A DNA stretch of 64,000 nucleotides from Polyangiaceae bacterium UTPRO1. Its GTDB lineage: Bacteria > Desulfobacterota > Binatia > UTPRO1. Positions 9,411 through 18,403 of this stretch are shown here, piece by piece; position 1 is the stretch's first letter; every line of letters begins with the position of its first letter. Position numbers and translations under genes: made by a program. Location: contig MWST01000017.1 of assembly GCA_002050235.1 (NCBI GenBank), positions 1 through 64,000 of the forward strand, read 5' to 3'. A model generated the notes under the pieces. It searched no databases. It had not been told where the DNA came from and saw only the letters and a list, made by a program, of their open reading frames with translations.

Positions 9411-9439
9411 TTGTCAGGAGCGCGGCGCGGCAATAGATT
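9411..9439 (+). promoter_or_regulatory. Putative sigma70-type promoter of moaC
   Basis: TTGTCA (9411-9416) and TAGATT (9434-9439) are separated by 17 nt. The -10 box ends 10 nt before the moaC ATG at 9450, so the transcript would have almost no leader, and no Shine-Dalgarno sequence is seen. Confidence 0.55.
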
Positions 9440-9449
9440 CGGCGGCCGC

Positions 9450-9947
9450 ATGGCGGGGCGCCCGCGACTTTCGCACATCGACTCCGGCGGCCGGGCCCGC
9501 ATGGTCGACGTCGGCGACAAGGCGGTGACGATGCGCACCGCGGTTGCCGCTGCGACCGTCCTCATGCGGCCGGCGACGCTGCGCCTGATCGCGGGCGGCG
9601 GCCTGGCGAAGGGCGATGCGCTGGCGACGGCGCGTCTCGCCGGGATCATGGCGGCGAAGCGCACCGCCGAGCTGGTGCCGCTCTGCCATCCGCTGGCACT
9701 GGCGCACGTCGATGTACGGCTGACGCCGCGCGTCGGGCGTGCGGCGATCGACATCGAGGCGTCGGTGCGCTGCGAGGGCAAGACGGGCGTCGAGATGGAA
9801 GCGCTCACGGCCGTGTCGGTCGCGGCGCTCACGGTCTACGACATGTGCAAGGCCGTCGACCGCGACATCGAGATCACCGCCATCCGCCTGCTGCGGAAAG
9901 CGGGCGGCAAGAGCGGCACCTACGTGCGCCGCGCTCGCGGGACGTGA
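9450..9947 (+). CDS. moaC: Cyclic pyranopterin monophosphate synthase MoaC
   Basis: MoaC forms cyclic pyranopterin monophosphate from the MoaA product in molybdenum-cofactor synthesis. The ATG at 9450 gives 165 residues and places the conserved [15 protein letters not shown] at the N-terminus. An in-frame ATG at 9405 would add 15 unrelated residues and lies upstream of the promoter boxes. Visible signatures are [24 protein letters not shown] and [13 protein letters not shown] with the catalytic D131 and K134. No other moa genes are nearby. Confidence 0.95.
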   Translation: MAGRPRLSHIDSGGRARMVDVGDKAVTMRTAVAAATVLMRPATLRLIAGGGLAKGDALATARLAGIMAAKRTAELVPLCHPLALAHVDVRLTPRVGRAAIDIEASVRCEGKTGVEMEALTAVSVAALTVYDMCKAVDRDIEITAIRLLRKAGGKSGTYVRRARGT

Positions 9948-9960
9948 AGGGCCCCTGGCG

Positions 9961-10752
9961 ATGGACCGCTGGGCGAAGACGCTGGCCTCGTACGGTCTCT
10001 GGGCGCTGATCGTCCTCACCTGCCCGCCGCTCTTCGTCGGCGCGCTGGCGATCTGGCTCGCGACGACGCCCTTCGACCGCCGCCTCCGCATCCTGCACCT
10101 GTACTCGTGCGCCTGGGCCTCGCTGTACACGTACGTCTTCCCCTATTGGACGACCACGGTGCGGAACCGCGAACGCCTGCGCGACGATCGCGCCTACGTG
10201 ATCGTCGCCAACCACCAATCGCTGCTCGACATCCTGGTGCTGTTCCGGCTCTACCGGCATTTCAAGTGGGTCTCCAAGGAGGAGATCTTCCGGGTGCCGT
10301 TCGTCGGCTGGAACATGACGCTCAACCGCTACATCCGCATCCGGCGCGGTGATCGGCAGGACGCCGCCCGCATGATGCGTGCCTGCGGCGAAGCCCTGAC
10401 GAGCGGCAGCTCGATAATGATCTTTCCGGAAGGCACGCGCTCGCTCGACGGCGAGCTGCGCGAATTCAAGCACGGCGCCTTCACTCTGGCGCTGCGGCAC
10501 GGCGTCCCCATACTTCCGATCGTGCTCGACGGCACGCTCGACGCGCTCCCGAAACACGGCGTCACGCTCAACCAGTCCGCTGCCATCGTCATCCAGGTAC
10601 TGGACCCGATTCCTGCGGCCGGCTTCCGCGACGCCGGCGCGTTTCGCGACCACGTCCGCGACGTCATGGCAGCAGCCCTGCGGCGCCTGCGCAGTGAACG
10701 GCGGGGCGGCGCGGCGGCGCCGAGCGCGCTGCGCGGCGCCCGCTCCGCCTGA
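9961..10752 (+). CDS. plsC: 1-acyl-sn-glycerol-3-phosphate acyltransferase (PlsC family)
   Basis: A 263-residue membrane-bound acyltransferase of glycerophospholipid synthesis, expected to acylate lysophosphatidic acid. A hydrophobic helix spans about residues 11-35. The catalytic HX4D is NHQSLLD (H85, D90) and the substrate motif is FPEGTRS (155-161), followed by GVPILPIVLDGT. The ATG at 9961 comes 13 nt after moaC, so co-transcription with moaC is likely. The C-terminus ends in a low-complexity Arg/Ala/Gly tail. Confidence 0.93.
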   Translation: MDRWAKTLASYGLWALIVLTCPPLFVGALAIWLATTPFDRRLRILHLYSCAWASLYTYVFPYWTTTVRNRERLRDDRAYVIVANHQSLLDILVLFRLYRHFKWVSKEEIFRVPFVGWNMTLNRYIRIRRGDRQDAARMMRACGEALTSGSSIMIFPEGTRSLDGELREFKHGAFTLALRHGVPILPIVLDGTLDALPKHGVTLNQSAAIVIQVLDPIPAAGFRDAGAFRDHVRDVMAAALRRLRSERRGGAAAPSALRGARSA

Positions 10753-10808
10753 GGGCGGCGCCGGCTTCTCGCGGGCGTTGCGGCAGAGCGCGGCGGCTAC
10801 GCGTAGCG

Positions 10809-11537
10809 ATGCAGCGCGCGGCCGCCGGCGCTACGACCGCCGCCATGGCGCATCGCCGTCCGCACTCCATCAAGCAGTGGCCGGCGCACGAGCGACCACG
10901 CGAGAAGATGCGCGACGGCGGCGCCGAGCGCCTGTCGGAGGCCGAGCTCCTGGCCGTGCTCTTCCCGACCGCGGCGCGCGGAGCGACGGATGCCGTCGAC
11001 CAGGCGCGCCTCTGGCTGGAGCGGTGCGGCTCCTTGCGCGGGCTCGTCGACGCGCCGGCGCGCGTACTCCTCGCTACGCCGGGGATCGGCGCGGCGCGTG
11101 CCGCGATGGTGCAGGCGCTCGGCGAGCTCGCCCGCCGCTACGGGCAGCAGCGCCTGGCGCGCGGCACCCCGCTCAGGACCAGCGCCGAGGTCTACCGTCA
11201 CTGCGGCGAGCGCCTGGCGGCGCTCCGCAAGGAGCAGTTCCACGTGATCCTGCTCGACGGCAAGAACCGGCCGCTCAAGGCCGTGCGGGTCTCGGAAGGG
11301 ACGCTGACGGCTTCGCTGGTGCACCCGCGCGAGGTCTTCGTGCCGGTGATCGAAGAGAGCGCCGCGGCCATCATCCTGGTGCACAACCATCCGAGCGGCG
11401 ACCCGACGCCGAGCGCCGAGGACATCGCCATCACCCGGCGGCTGCGCGAGGTCGGCGAGCTGATGGGCGTGCGCGTCCTCGACCACGTGATCATCGGCCA
11501 CGGGCGCTACGTGAGCTTCACCGACGAAGGGCTCTGA
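10809..11537 (+). CDS. radC: RadC/YsxA-type JAB-domain protein
   Basis: The N-terminal HhH-like region (HSIKQWPAHERPREKMRDGG, then LLATPGIGAARAAM) is followed by a JAB/MPN domain. The metal motif is HNHPSGDPTPSAED (H192, H194, D205) with upstream Glu182/183. RadC proteins are widespread, but a direct role in DNA repair is not established. The first ATG gives 242 residues. An internal ATG at 10845 removes 12 low-complexity residues and is an equally good start. Confidence 0.93.
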   Translation: MQRAAAGATTAAMAHRRPHSIKQWPAHERPREKMRDGGAERLSEAELLAVLFPTAARGATDAVDQARLWLERCGSLRGLVDAPARVLLATPGIGAARAAMVQALGELARRYGQQRLARGTPLRTSAEVYRHCGERLAALRKEQFHVILLDGKNRPLKAVRVSEGTLTASLVHPREVFVPVIEESAAAIILVHNHPSGDPTPSAEDIAITRRLREVGELMGVRVLDHVIIGHGRYVSFTDEGL

Positions 11538-11753
11538 GCGCCCGCCGCGGGCGCGTCGTCGCGCCGCCCGCCGCCGGCGAACCGGCGGCGATACGGCAGC
11601 AGCGAGCCTGTTTCGCGATCCTACGCCCGCACCATAGCGAGAGCGTAACTATGCGAACGGCCGCACATATCACATCCGTTCAATTGATCGGCCGGGGGTC
11701 TGTGGCGATTACGGAGCAGCGGCGAGCGCCGCAGCCGCGGGAGATCAGGCGAT
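11538..11753. other. Intergenic region before the efflux operon
   Basis: This 216-nt spacer is locally less GC-rich (about 11640-11720). An inverted repeat GAACGG (11655-11660) and CCGTTC (11676-11681) has a 15-nt spacer, and could be an operator for the metal-efflux genes. No convincing -35/-10 pair was identified. GGGAGA ahead of the 11754 ATG is a plausible ribosome site. Confidence 0.35.
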
Positions 11754-13019
11754 ATGAGCGATGTTGCGATCGAAGGTCGAGCCACCCCTCGCGGGCGGTT
11801 GCGTCGCCGTCTCTGCGGAGCCGGCGCTTCCGGACTCCTCCTCGTCGTCCTCGCGCCGCTTCCGATTGCGGCGGGCGCAGGTCCGACGCTCGCCGACGTG
11901 GTGGCGCTTGCAATCGAGCGCAGCCCGGCGCGTCTCGTGCCCGGCGTGACCTCGGCGGAGGCGGCGGCGCTTTCCCGGCGCGCCGCGAGCTGGCTTGCCG
12001 GTGTTCCGAGCCTAGAGCTCGGCCACCGCACCGACGGCATCGGCAGCGACGACGGGCTCCACGAGTCGATCGTCGCGTTGTCTCTGCCCGTCTGGCTTCC
12101 CGGCCGGCGGGCTGCACGAGGGCGCATCGCCGCGGCCGCCGACCTCGAGGCGCGCAGCGCCGCCTCGACCCTCGCCTGGGAGGTTGCGGGGGAGGTGCGG
12201 GAGGCGCTCTGGGCCGTAGCGATCGCCCGCACCGATCTCGCCCGCGCCGAGCGCGTCGCCGCCGTTGCGCTCCAGCTCGAGAAGCAAGTCGAGCGCCGCT
12301 GGCAAGCCGGGGAGCTGGCTCGCAGCGACACGGTCCTGGCACGCGAGGACACCTGGCGCCGCCGCGCGGAAGAGCTGCAGGCACGGAGCACCGTCGCGCA
12401 GGCGCTGAGCGCCTACGAGGCCTTGACGGGCTCGACGGTGCTACCCGTCGATTTTCGCGAACGGCGCGCCACCGCCCCGACGCGTGAAGAAGACCATCCG
12501 CGTCTGGCCTCGACGCGGGCGCGCTGGGAGCGGGCCGAAGCCGAGCTGGAGGCGGCGCGCCGCGACCGCGGAGGAGCGCCGTCGGTGACGGTCGGCGGCC
12601 AGCGAGAGCGCGATCTGCGCGGGCAACATTTCAACGAGTCGATCGTCTTCGGCATCTCCGTTCCAGTCGGCATCGGCGCTCACGTGGACGCAGAGCTCGC
12701 CCGCCTGGCGCGCGTCGTCGCCGCAGCGGAGAGCGACCATCGCGCCGCGACGCGCGAGATCCGCCTCGCCGCGGATGCGGCGGCGCTGCGCCTGGCGGCA
12801 GGGGAAGCGGCCCTGAGCGCGGCGCGCGCCGCCGCCGACCTGGCCCGCGAGAGCGAGCGCCTGGCCGAGCGGGCGTTCACGCTCGGGGAATCCGACCTGG
12901 TCACCTTGCTGCTGGTGCGCGACCGCGCGACGGCCGCCACCGCCGCCGTCGAGACGCGGGCAATGGAGTGCGACCGCGAGATTGCCCGCTACAATCAAGC
13001 CGCGGGGCTCGTGCCGTGA
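11754..13019 (+). CDS. TolC/CusC-type outer-membrane efflux protein
   Basis: This protein forms the outer-membrane channel of a tripartite efflux pump. The 421 residues begin with a basic and then hydrophobic signal segment (about 17-45), followed by two long helical repeats rich in Ala, Glu and Arg. The repeats contain ARTDLARAERVAAVALQLEK and AARAAADLARESERLAERAF, typical of the outer-membrane factor family (PF02321). The start of the mature protein, TLADVVALAIERSPA, matches the family entry helix. It is the first gene of a three-gene pump operon and its stop overlaps the GTG start of the adaptor. Confidence 0.85.
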   Translation: MSDVAIEGRATPRGRLRRRLCGAGASGLLLVVLAPLPIAAGAGPTLADVVALAIERSPARLVPGVTSAEAAALSRRAASWLAGVPSLELGHRTDGIGSDDGLHESIVALSLPVWLPGRRAARGRIAAAADLEARSAASTLAWEVAGEVREALWAVAIARTDLARAERVAAVALQLEKQVERRWQAGELARSDTVLAREDTWRRRAEELQARSTVAQALSAYEALTGSTVLPVDFRERRATAPTREEDHPRLASTRARWERAEAELEAARRDRGGAPSVTVGGQRERDLRGQHFNESIVFGISVPVGIGAHVDAELARLARVVAAAESDHRAATREIRLAADAAALRLAAGEAALSAARAAADLARESERLAERAFTLGESDLVTLLLVRDRATAATAAVETRAMECDREIARYNQAAGLVP

Positions 13020-14122
13020 GCACCCCGCGAGCACTCGTTCTCGTAGCGATCTGCGCGTCGTCGTGGGGCGCGGCGCCCGCGGCGGGCGCCGGTGGTACGC
13101 TTCTGCTGAACGCAGTCCAGCGGGAAGCTCTCGGGATCGTCGTTGCGCCCGCCGACCGCGCCGAGCGCACGATCGGCCCCGCGCTGCCGGCGCAGGTCGT
13201 TGTTCCCAATACGCAGCTGCGTATCGTCAGCGCCCCGTGCTCCGGCCTCGTCGAGGAGCTGTTGGTTGCCGCGGGCGATGCGATCGAGGAGGGCAAGCCG
13301 CTGGCGCGCATCCGCAGTCCCGAGCTCCTGCAGATCGAGCGCGAGTACCTGGAGCTGCGGAGCCGGGCGGAGCTCGCCGCTGCGAACGCGGATCGCGACC
13401 GGCGGCTCTTCGCGGAGGGGCTCGTAGCCCAGCGGCGGTTCCTGGAAGCCGCAGCGACGCAGCAGCAGGCCGCTGCGGCGCTCGCCGAACGCCGGCAGGC
13501 GCTCGTGCTGGCGGGGCTCGACGCCGCCGCGCTCGAGCGGCTCACGAGCTCCGGCGAGCTCACGAGTCTGGTGACGGTGACGTCGCCGCTCGACGCCATC
13601 GTGCTCGCGCAGAGCGTTACGGTCGGCGAGCGGGTGCGGGGCGCGGACCCTCTCTATCGGCTCGGGGATCTGAGCTCGCTCTGGCTCGAGATCCACGCGC
13701 CGGTCGAGCGCCTGGACGGCATCGCTCCGGGAACGCCGGTGACCATTCCCGCTCTCGGGCTCGAGGCCACCGTGGTCGCAGTCGGGCGCGCCGTTCACGA
13801 GGCCGATCAGGGCGTCACGGTGCGCGCCGAGATCGCCGACGGTGCCGAGCAGCTTCGTCCCGGGCAGTTCGTCTCGGTGCGGTTGCGACCTGCGGCGGCG
13901 TCGAGATCGGTGTACCGCGTACCGCTCGCGGCGGTCGTCCGCGTCGGGGAAGCGAGCTACGTCTTCCTCGCGCAGCCCGAAGGCTTCGTTCCGGTCGCCG
14001 TGCAGGTGCTCGAAGAGGAGCCGCGGTCGGCGGTCGTCGAAGCCCTCCTGCCCGCGGCCGCCGAGATCGCGGTGCAAGGCGCGGCTGCGCTCAAGTCTAT
14101 GTGGGTGCGGGGCGGCGACTGA
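13016..14122 (+). CDS. Efflux RND periplasmic adaptor (CusB/CzcB type)
   Basis: This membrane-fusion protein should bridge the inner-membrane RND pump and the outer-membrane channel. The GTG at 13016 lies in a GTGA overlap and gives 368 residues starting with a signal peptide that ends near AAPAAGAGG. A barrel-sandwich/lipoyl half (APCSGLVEELLVAAGDAIEE), a helical hairpin (about residues 100-165) and beta-barrel segments (LWLEIHAPVERLDGI) are visible. No His- or Met-rich N-terminal metal site is seen, so the metal cannot be read from the adaptor. Confidence 0.88.
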   Translation: MSTPRALVLVAICASSWGAAPAAGAGGTLLLNAVQREALGIVVAPADRAERTIGPALPAQVVVPNTQLRIVSAPCSGLVEELLVAAGDAIEEGKPLARIRSPELLQIEREYLELRSRAELAAANADRDRRLFAEGLVAQRRFLEAAATQQQAAAALAERRQALVLAGLDAAALERLTSSGELTSLVTVTSPLDAIVLAQSVTVGERVRGADPLYRLGDLSSLWLEIHAPVERLDGIAPGTPVTIPALGLEATVVAVGRAVHEADQGVTVRAEIADGAEQLRPGQFVSVRLRPAAASRSVYRVPLAAVVRVGEASYVFLAQPEGFVPVAVQVLEEEPRSAVVEALLPAAAEIAVQGAAALKSMWVRGGD

Positions 14123-17100
14123 TGCTCGGGTTCGCGATCCGCTTCGCCCTGAGCCAGCGCTTGCTGGTGCTGCTCGCCGTCGGCGCGCTGATCGGCGGCG
14201 GGTGGTTGGCGCTCGTCCACACGCCCATCGATGCCTATCCGGACGTTTCGACGACGCAGGTGAAGGTCGTCGTCAAGGCGCCCGGGATGACGCCCGAGGA
14301 AGTCGAGCAGCGGATCACGGCGCGGATCGAGGTCGAGTTGCTCGGCATACCGCACCAGACCACGCTGCGGTCGATCTCGAAGTACGGCCTCGCCGACGTG
14401 ACCGTGGATTTCGAGGACGGCAGCGACATCTACTGGGCGCGCCAGCAGGTGGCGGAGCGGCTCGCGGGGATCTGGGAAGATCTGCCGGACGGCGTGCGCG
14501 GCGGCCTGGCGCCGATGACGACACCGCTCGGGGAGATGTTCATGTTCACGATCGAGGGCGGCGACCTCTCGCTCGAGGAGCGGCGAACCCTCCTCGATTG
14601 GACGATCCGCCCGGCGCTGCGGACGGTGCCCGGCGTGGCCGACGTCAACGCGCTCGGCGGGTTCGTCCGTACGTTCGAAGTCGTGCCCGACGGCGCGCGG
14701 ATGAACGCCCGCGGGATCACCGTGGAGCAGCTCCGCGCGGCGCTCGGGGCGAACAACCGCAACGAAGGCGCGGGCCGCCTCGGATACGGCGAGGAGGTGC
14801 TCCTCGTCCGCGCCGAAGGCGGCGTGCGCGTTCCCGCCGACATCTCCGCGATCGTCGTGGCAGCCGACTCTGCGGAGCCGGTGCGGGTCGGCGATGTCGC
14901 GGCCGTGCGCGTCGGCGCGCTCACTCGCTACGGAGCCGTCAGCGCCGACGGCCGCGGGGAGGCCGTCGAAGGTCTGGTGTTGGGATTGCGCGGAGCCAAC
15001 GCGCAGCAGGTCGTGCAGGGAGTGCGGCGGAAGCTGGAAGAGCTCTCGCGAACGCTGCCCGCCGGCGCGCGGTTCCGCGTCTTCTACGATCGCGGCGAGC
15101 TCGTCGCGCATGCCGTCGCCGGCGTTCGTCGGGCGCTCTTCGAGGCGATCGTCCTCGTGCTGCTGCTCCTGATCGTCTTCTTGGGGAACGCACGCGCGGC
15201 GTTGACGGTCGCGCTCATCTTGCCGCTCGCCGCGCTCGCGACCTTCGTCGCGATGTATGCCGTCGGCCTGTCGGCCAATCTGATGAGCCTCGGCGGGCTC
15301 GCGATCGCCATCGGGATGCTGGTCGACGCGGCCGTCGTGGTCGTCGAAAACGTGGTGACGCGGCTCGGCGAGCAGAGCGAGCGCGGCCGCGTGCCGCAGC
15401 TACACGTCATCTACCGCGCCGCCAAGGAGGTCGCGCGGCCGACGGCGGCGGGGATGGGGATCATCGTCGTGGTCTTCCTGCCGCTGCTGACGTTGCAGGG
15501 GCTCGAAGGCAAGCTCTTCGGACCGGTCGCGCTCACCATAGTGTTCGCGCTCAGTGCGGCGCTGGTCTTGTCGTTGACCGTCATTCCGGTGCTGGCGTCG
15601 TTCCTCCTCGGTGCGGGGCACGCGGGAGAGCCCGCGCTCGTGCGCTGGCTCCATCGGGCGTATGCGCCGGTGCTCGCGTGGTGCCTGCGGCGCAGCGGCG
15701 CCGTCGTCGCCGGCGCCGTGCTCCTGCTCGCGATCGCTGGGCTCCTGTATTCGCGCGTCGGCAAGACGTTCTTGCCGACGATGGACGAGGGCAGCGTCAT
15801 CGTGCAGTTGGAGAAGTCGCCGGCGATCGGCCTCGAGGCTGCCGTCGCGCTCGACAACCGGCTGCAGAGAGCTCTCCTGGAGGCCGTTCCGGAGATCACC
15901 GGGATCGTCGCCCGCACGGGTGCGGACGAGATCGGCCTCGATCCCATGGGGCTCAACGAGACCGACGCCTTTCTGCAACTGCGTCCCCGCGACGCCTGGA
16001 GGATGGCGTCGCGAGAGGCGCTCGTCGAGGAGCTGCGCCGCGTGCTCGACGGCTTTCCGGGGCTCGGCCACACCTTCACGCAGCCCATCGAAATGCGGGT
16101 GGCGGAGATGCTGACCGGGGTGCGAGGTGACGTCGCGGTCAAGATATTCGGGCCCGACCTGGACGACTTGAACCGGACCGCCGACGAGCTCGTACGGTTG
16201 TTGCGAGCGATTCCGGGGGCGGAGGATGTCTATACGCCGCGCAACACCGGCGCGCTCTACCAGAATCTGCGCATCGACCGGTTGGAGGCGGGACGGCGCG
16301 GGCTCTCGGTGGACGCGGTCGGGAGCTTCTTGCGGGCGCAGCTCGAGGGCGTGCCCGTCGGTACGGTCTACGAGGGTGGGCGCCGGACCCCGCTCGTGCT
16401 GCGCGGCGACGAGACCATGCGGACGTCGCCGGCGGAGCTCTCGGCGCTGCAGCTGACGCTTCCGGGCGGGGGCCGGGCGTCGCTATCCGGCCTCGTGACT
16501 ATGGAACGGGTCGAGGGACCGGTGTCGCTGCGCCGAGAGTCGGCGAGCCGCATGGCCGTCGTCATCGCCAACGTCGCGGGCCGGGATCTGGTCGGTTTCG
16601 TCGACGAGGCCCGACGACGCGTCGGGGAGTCGTTGCCGTTGCCGGCCGGATTCCTGCTCGAGTGGGGAGGTCAGTTCGAGAACCAGCAGCGTGCAGCGCG
16701 GCGACTCGGCCTGGTCGTTCCGGTCGCTCTCACGCTGATCTTCCTTCTCCTGTTCTCGACCTTCGGCTCCGTGCGCCAGGCGGGCCTGGTGCTGAGCAAC
16801 GTCCCCTTCGCCATGATCGGCGGCGTCGTCGCGCTCTGGGCCACGGGCGAGTACCTCTCCGTTCCGGCGTCGGTCGGATTCATCGCGCTGCTCGGGATCG
16901 CCGTCCTGAACGGCGTCGTCATGGTCACGCACTTCAACGAGCTGCGGGCGCTCGGCGTTCCGATCGAGCGCGTCGTGGTCGAGGGCGCCCAACGCCGCCT
17001 CCGCCCGGTGCTGATGACCGCGACGATCGCCGCCTTCGGTCTCGTGCCGCTGCTGTTCGCGCGCGGTCCGGGCTCGGAGATCCAGCGCCCGCTCGCGATC

Positions 17101-17187
17101 GTCGTCATCGGCGGCCTGGTGTCGGCGACGGCGCTGACCTTGGTCTTGCTGCCCATACTCTACCGGCGCTTCGGCGCGGTGTCCTGA
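14122..17187 (+). CDS. Heavy-metal efflux RND transporter (CusA/CzcA family)
   Basis: An inner-membrane proton-driven transporter of 1021 residues, the normal size. The heavy-metal RND signature DFEDGSDIYWARQQVAERL lies in the first porter region. The TM4 proton-relay segment reads GGLAIAIGMLVDAAVVVVEN (D402). As I recall, that form resembles CusA-type (Cu/Ag) pumps, whereas divalent-metal CzcA pumps carry a DFG variant; this is suggestive only. The second half repeats the RND fold (VALTLIFLLLFSTFGSV, IALLGIAVLNGVVMVTH). The start shares one base with the adaptor stop (TGATG). Confidence 0.93.
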   Translation: MLGFAIRFALSQRLLVLLAVGALIGGGWLALVHTPIDAYPDVSTTQVKVVVKAPGMTPEEVEQRITARIEVELLGIPHQTTLRSISKYGLADVTVDFEDGSDIYWARQQVAERLAGIWEDLPDGVRGGLAPMTTPLGEMFMFTIEGGDLSLEERRTLLDWTIRPALRTVPGVADVNALGGFVRTFEVVPDGARMNARGITVEQLRAALGANNRNEGAGRLGYGEEVLLVRAEGGVRVPADISAIVVAADSAEPVRVGDVAAVRVGALTRYGAVSADGRGEAVEGLVLGLRGANAQQVVQGVRRKLEELSRTLPAGARFRVFYDRGELVAHAVAGVRRALFEAIVLVLLLLIVFLGNARAALTVALILPLAALATFVAMYAVGLSANLMSLGGLAIAIGMLVDAAVVVVENVVTRLGEQSERGRVPQLHVIYRAAKEVARPTAAGMGIIVVVFLPLLTLQGLEGKLFGPVALTIVFALSAALVLSLTVIPVLASFLLGAGHAGEPALVRWLHRAYAPVLAWCLRRSGAVVAGAVLLLAIAGLLYSRVGKTFLPTMDEGSVIVQLEKSPAIGLEAAVALDNRLQRALLEAVPEITGIVARTGADEIGLDPMGLNETDAFLQLRPRDAWRMASREALVEELRRVLDGFPGLGHTFTQPIEMRVAEMLTGVRGDVAVKIFGPDLDDLNRTADELVRLLRAIPGAEDVYTPRNTGALYQNLRIDRLEAGRRGLSVDAVGSFLRAQLEGVPVGTVYEGGRRTPLVLRGDETMRTSPAELSALQLTLPGGGRASLSGLVTMERVEGPVSLRRESASRMAVVIANVAGRDLVGFVDEARRRVGESLPLPAGFLLEWGGQFENQQRAARRLGLVVPVALTLIFLLLFSTFGSVRQAGLVLSNVPFAMIGGVVALWATGEYLSVPASVGFIALLGIAVLNGVVMVTHFNELRALGVPIERVVVEGAQRRLRPVLMTATIAAFGLVPLLFARGPGSEIQRPLAIVVIGGLVSATALTLVLLPILYRRFGAVS

Positions 17188-17194
17188 GGGCTAC

Positions 17195-17494
17195 GTGGAA
17201 GATTGCTTGCTCGTTCTGTTCGTCGCGCCCGAGATCGAAGACCCGCTGATCGACTGGCTTCTCGAGCGCGAGGACGTCCCCGGGTTCAGCACCCAGTGCG
17301 TCTCCGGGCACGGAGCGCCGCCTGCGTCGCTACGGCTCGCCGAGCAGGTCGCCGGGCGCCGGCCGCGCGCCCGGGTCGAGATCGCGCTCCCGCGCGTCGT
17401 CGCTCCCGCCCTGCTCGAGGCGCTCCGGCGCGCGTTCGGCGGCAGCGGACTGCACTACTGGCTGCTGCCGCTCCTCGAGGCCGGGCGCGTCTGA
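17195..17494 (+). CDS. DUF3240 family protein
   Basis: A 99-residue protein with a GTG start and GAGGG just upstream (17186-17190). The sequence LVLFVAPEIEDPLIDWLLER and the motif GFSTQCVSGHG match the DUF3240 pattern (LTL.v...leE.lvDwLL...GF....v.GHG), a small PII-like fold. DUF3240 genes are regularly found at the end of CzcCBA-like operons, as here, 7 nt after the RND pump. A modulatory or metal-sensing role has been guessed for the family but is unproven. Confidence 0.85.
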   Translation: MEDCLLVLFVAPEIEDPLIDWLLEREDVPGFSTQCVSGHGAPPASLRLAEQVAGRRPRARVEIALPRVVAPALLEALRRAFGGSGLHYWLLPLLEAGRV

Positions 17495-17503
17495 GGTCGG
17501 GCA

Positions 17504-17544
17504 CAGCGCCGCGGGGTCACCGGCGGGCGCCGGTCGGGCGGCGC
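17504..17544. terminator. Nested hairpin at the end of the efflux operon
   Basis: AGCGCCGC (17504-17511) pairs with GCGGCGCT (17537-17544), and an inner inverted repeat ACCGGCG (17518-17524) pairs with CGCCGGT (17527-17533). It fills the 51-nt gap between two converging genes, as a bidirectional terminator would. Confidence 0.6.
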
Positions 17545-17545
17545 T

Positions 17546-18403
17546 TCAATGGTGGACGTGGGTTCCGTGGTCGTCGTGCTTCTCCGGGTCCGAGGCGGCC
17601 GACACGAAGGGCAGCGTCATCACGATGTGCTCGCCGTGCACGTCGATTTCGACCGTCACGTCCTTGTCGTCGGGGCGGCGCGTCTCGCCGGCGACGACGA
17701 GGCAGCCCGGTTCGGGCGCGGGTTCGAGGCGGGCGTTGCGGGTGGCGTCGGCGGCGCCGCGAATCCGGGCCGTGCCGGACGCTGCGGCGACCGCGATCGG
17801 CTCCATGAACGCGTCGAGGAGATAGACGCGCACGTCGCCCCGCTCCCGGCTCACGAGCTCCAGGTGTCGGTCGCCCCACATGCCGACGATGCCGCCGTGG
17901 GGAGCCGCGTCGTGATCGTGGGCGCGCCACACGCGCTCGACCGTGAGCGCGTGAACCCCGGCGTGCTCCGCGGCGCGGCCGGCGACGCGTACGCGCGCGC
18001 CGTGCTGCGCGAGCCAGTGGGCGTGCTCCGCAGGGATGGCGACGTCGACGAGCAGGATCCAGAGCTCGCCCGTGGCCTCGTCGCGGAGGAAGCGCGTCGC
18101 GGCGTCGCGGGGGAGAGCGGCGAGACGGGCGCAGAGATCGTCGGGGGGTACGGCGTCGCGCGGCATGCAGGGGTCGGGCACGATCTCGCCGGCGATCGCG
18201 ACCCGGGCGCCGGGCGTAGCCGCGGCGCCGCCCGACGGCACCGCGCTCCGCTCGCGCGCCGCCGGCGGTGCCGTCGCGGCAGCGTGATCGTGGACGGCCC
18301 CGCCGGTCGTGTGAGCCGCCGCCCGCGCGGCCAGAGCGACGCCGGCAATGGCGAAGATGCAGATGCCGACGAGATCTCGCCGCGCTGCCAGCGGTATCCT
18401 CAT
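17546..18403 (-). CDS. His-rich exported protein of unknown function
   Basis: The 285 residues start with a signal or anchor segment (MRIPLAARRDLVGICIFAIA...), followed by a His-containing linker (HTTGGAVHDHAAATA). A region with CMPRDAVPPDDLCARL then precedes an OB-like stretch, AHWLAQHGARVRVAGRAAEH. A C-terminal domain contains HGGIVGMWGDRHLELV and an RVYLLDAFMEPI segment, a pattern I associate with periplasmic proteins near metal-efflux genes. The tail DPEKHDDHGTHVHH is a likely metal ligand cluster. Its ATG overlaps the acyl-CoA dehydrogenase stop by 4 nt, yet it is convergent with the efflux operon. A periplasmic metal-binding role is inference. Confidence 0.7.
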   Translation of the reverse strand: MRIPLAARRDLVGICIFAIAGVALAARAAAHTTGGAVHDHAAATAPPAARERSAVPSGGAAATPGARVAIAGEIVPDPCMPRDAVPPDDLCARLAALPRDAATRFLRDEATGELWILLVDVAIPAEHAHWLAQHGARVRVAGRAAEHAGVHALTVERVWRAHDHDAAPHGGIVGMWGDRHLELVSRERGDVRVYLLDAFMEPIAVAAASGTARIRGAADATRNARLEPAPEPGCLVVAGETRRPDDKDVTVEIDVHGEHIVMTLPFVSAASDPEKHDDHGTHVHH

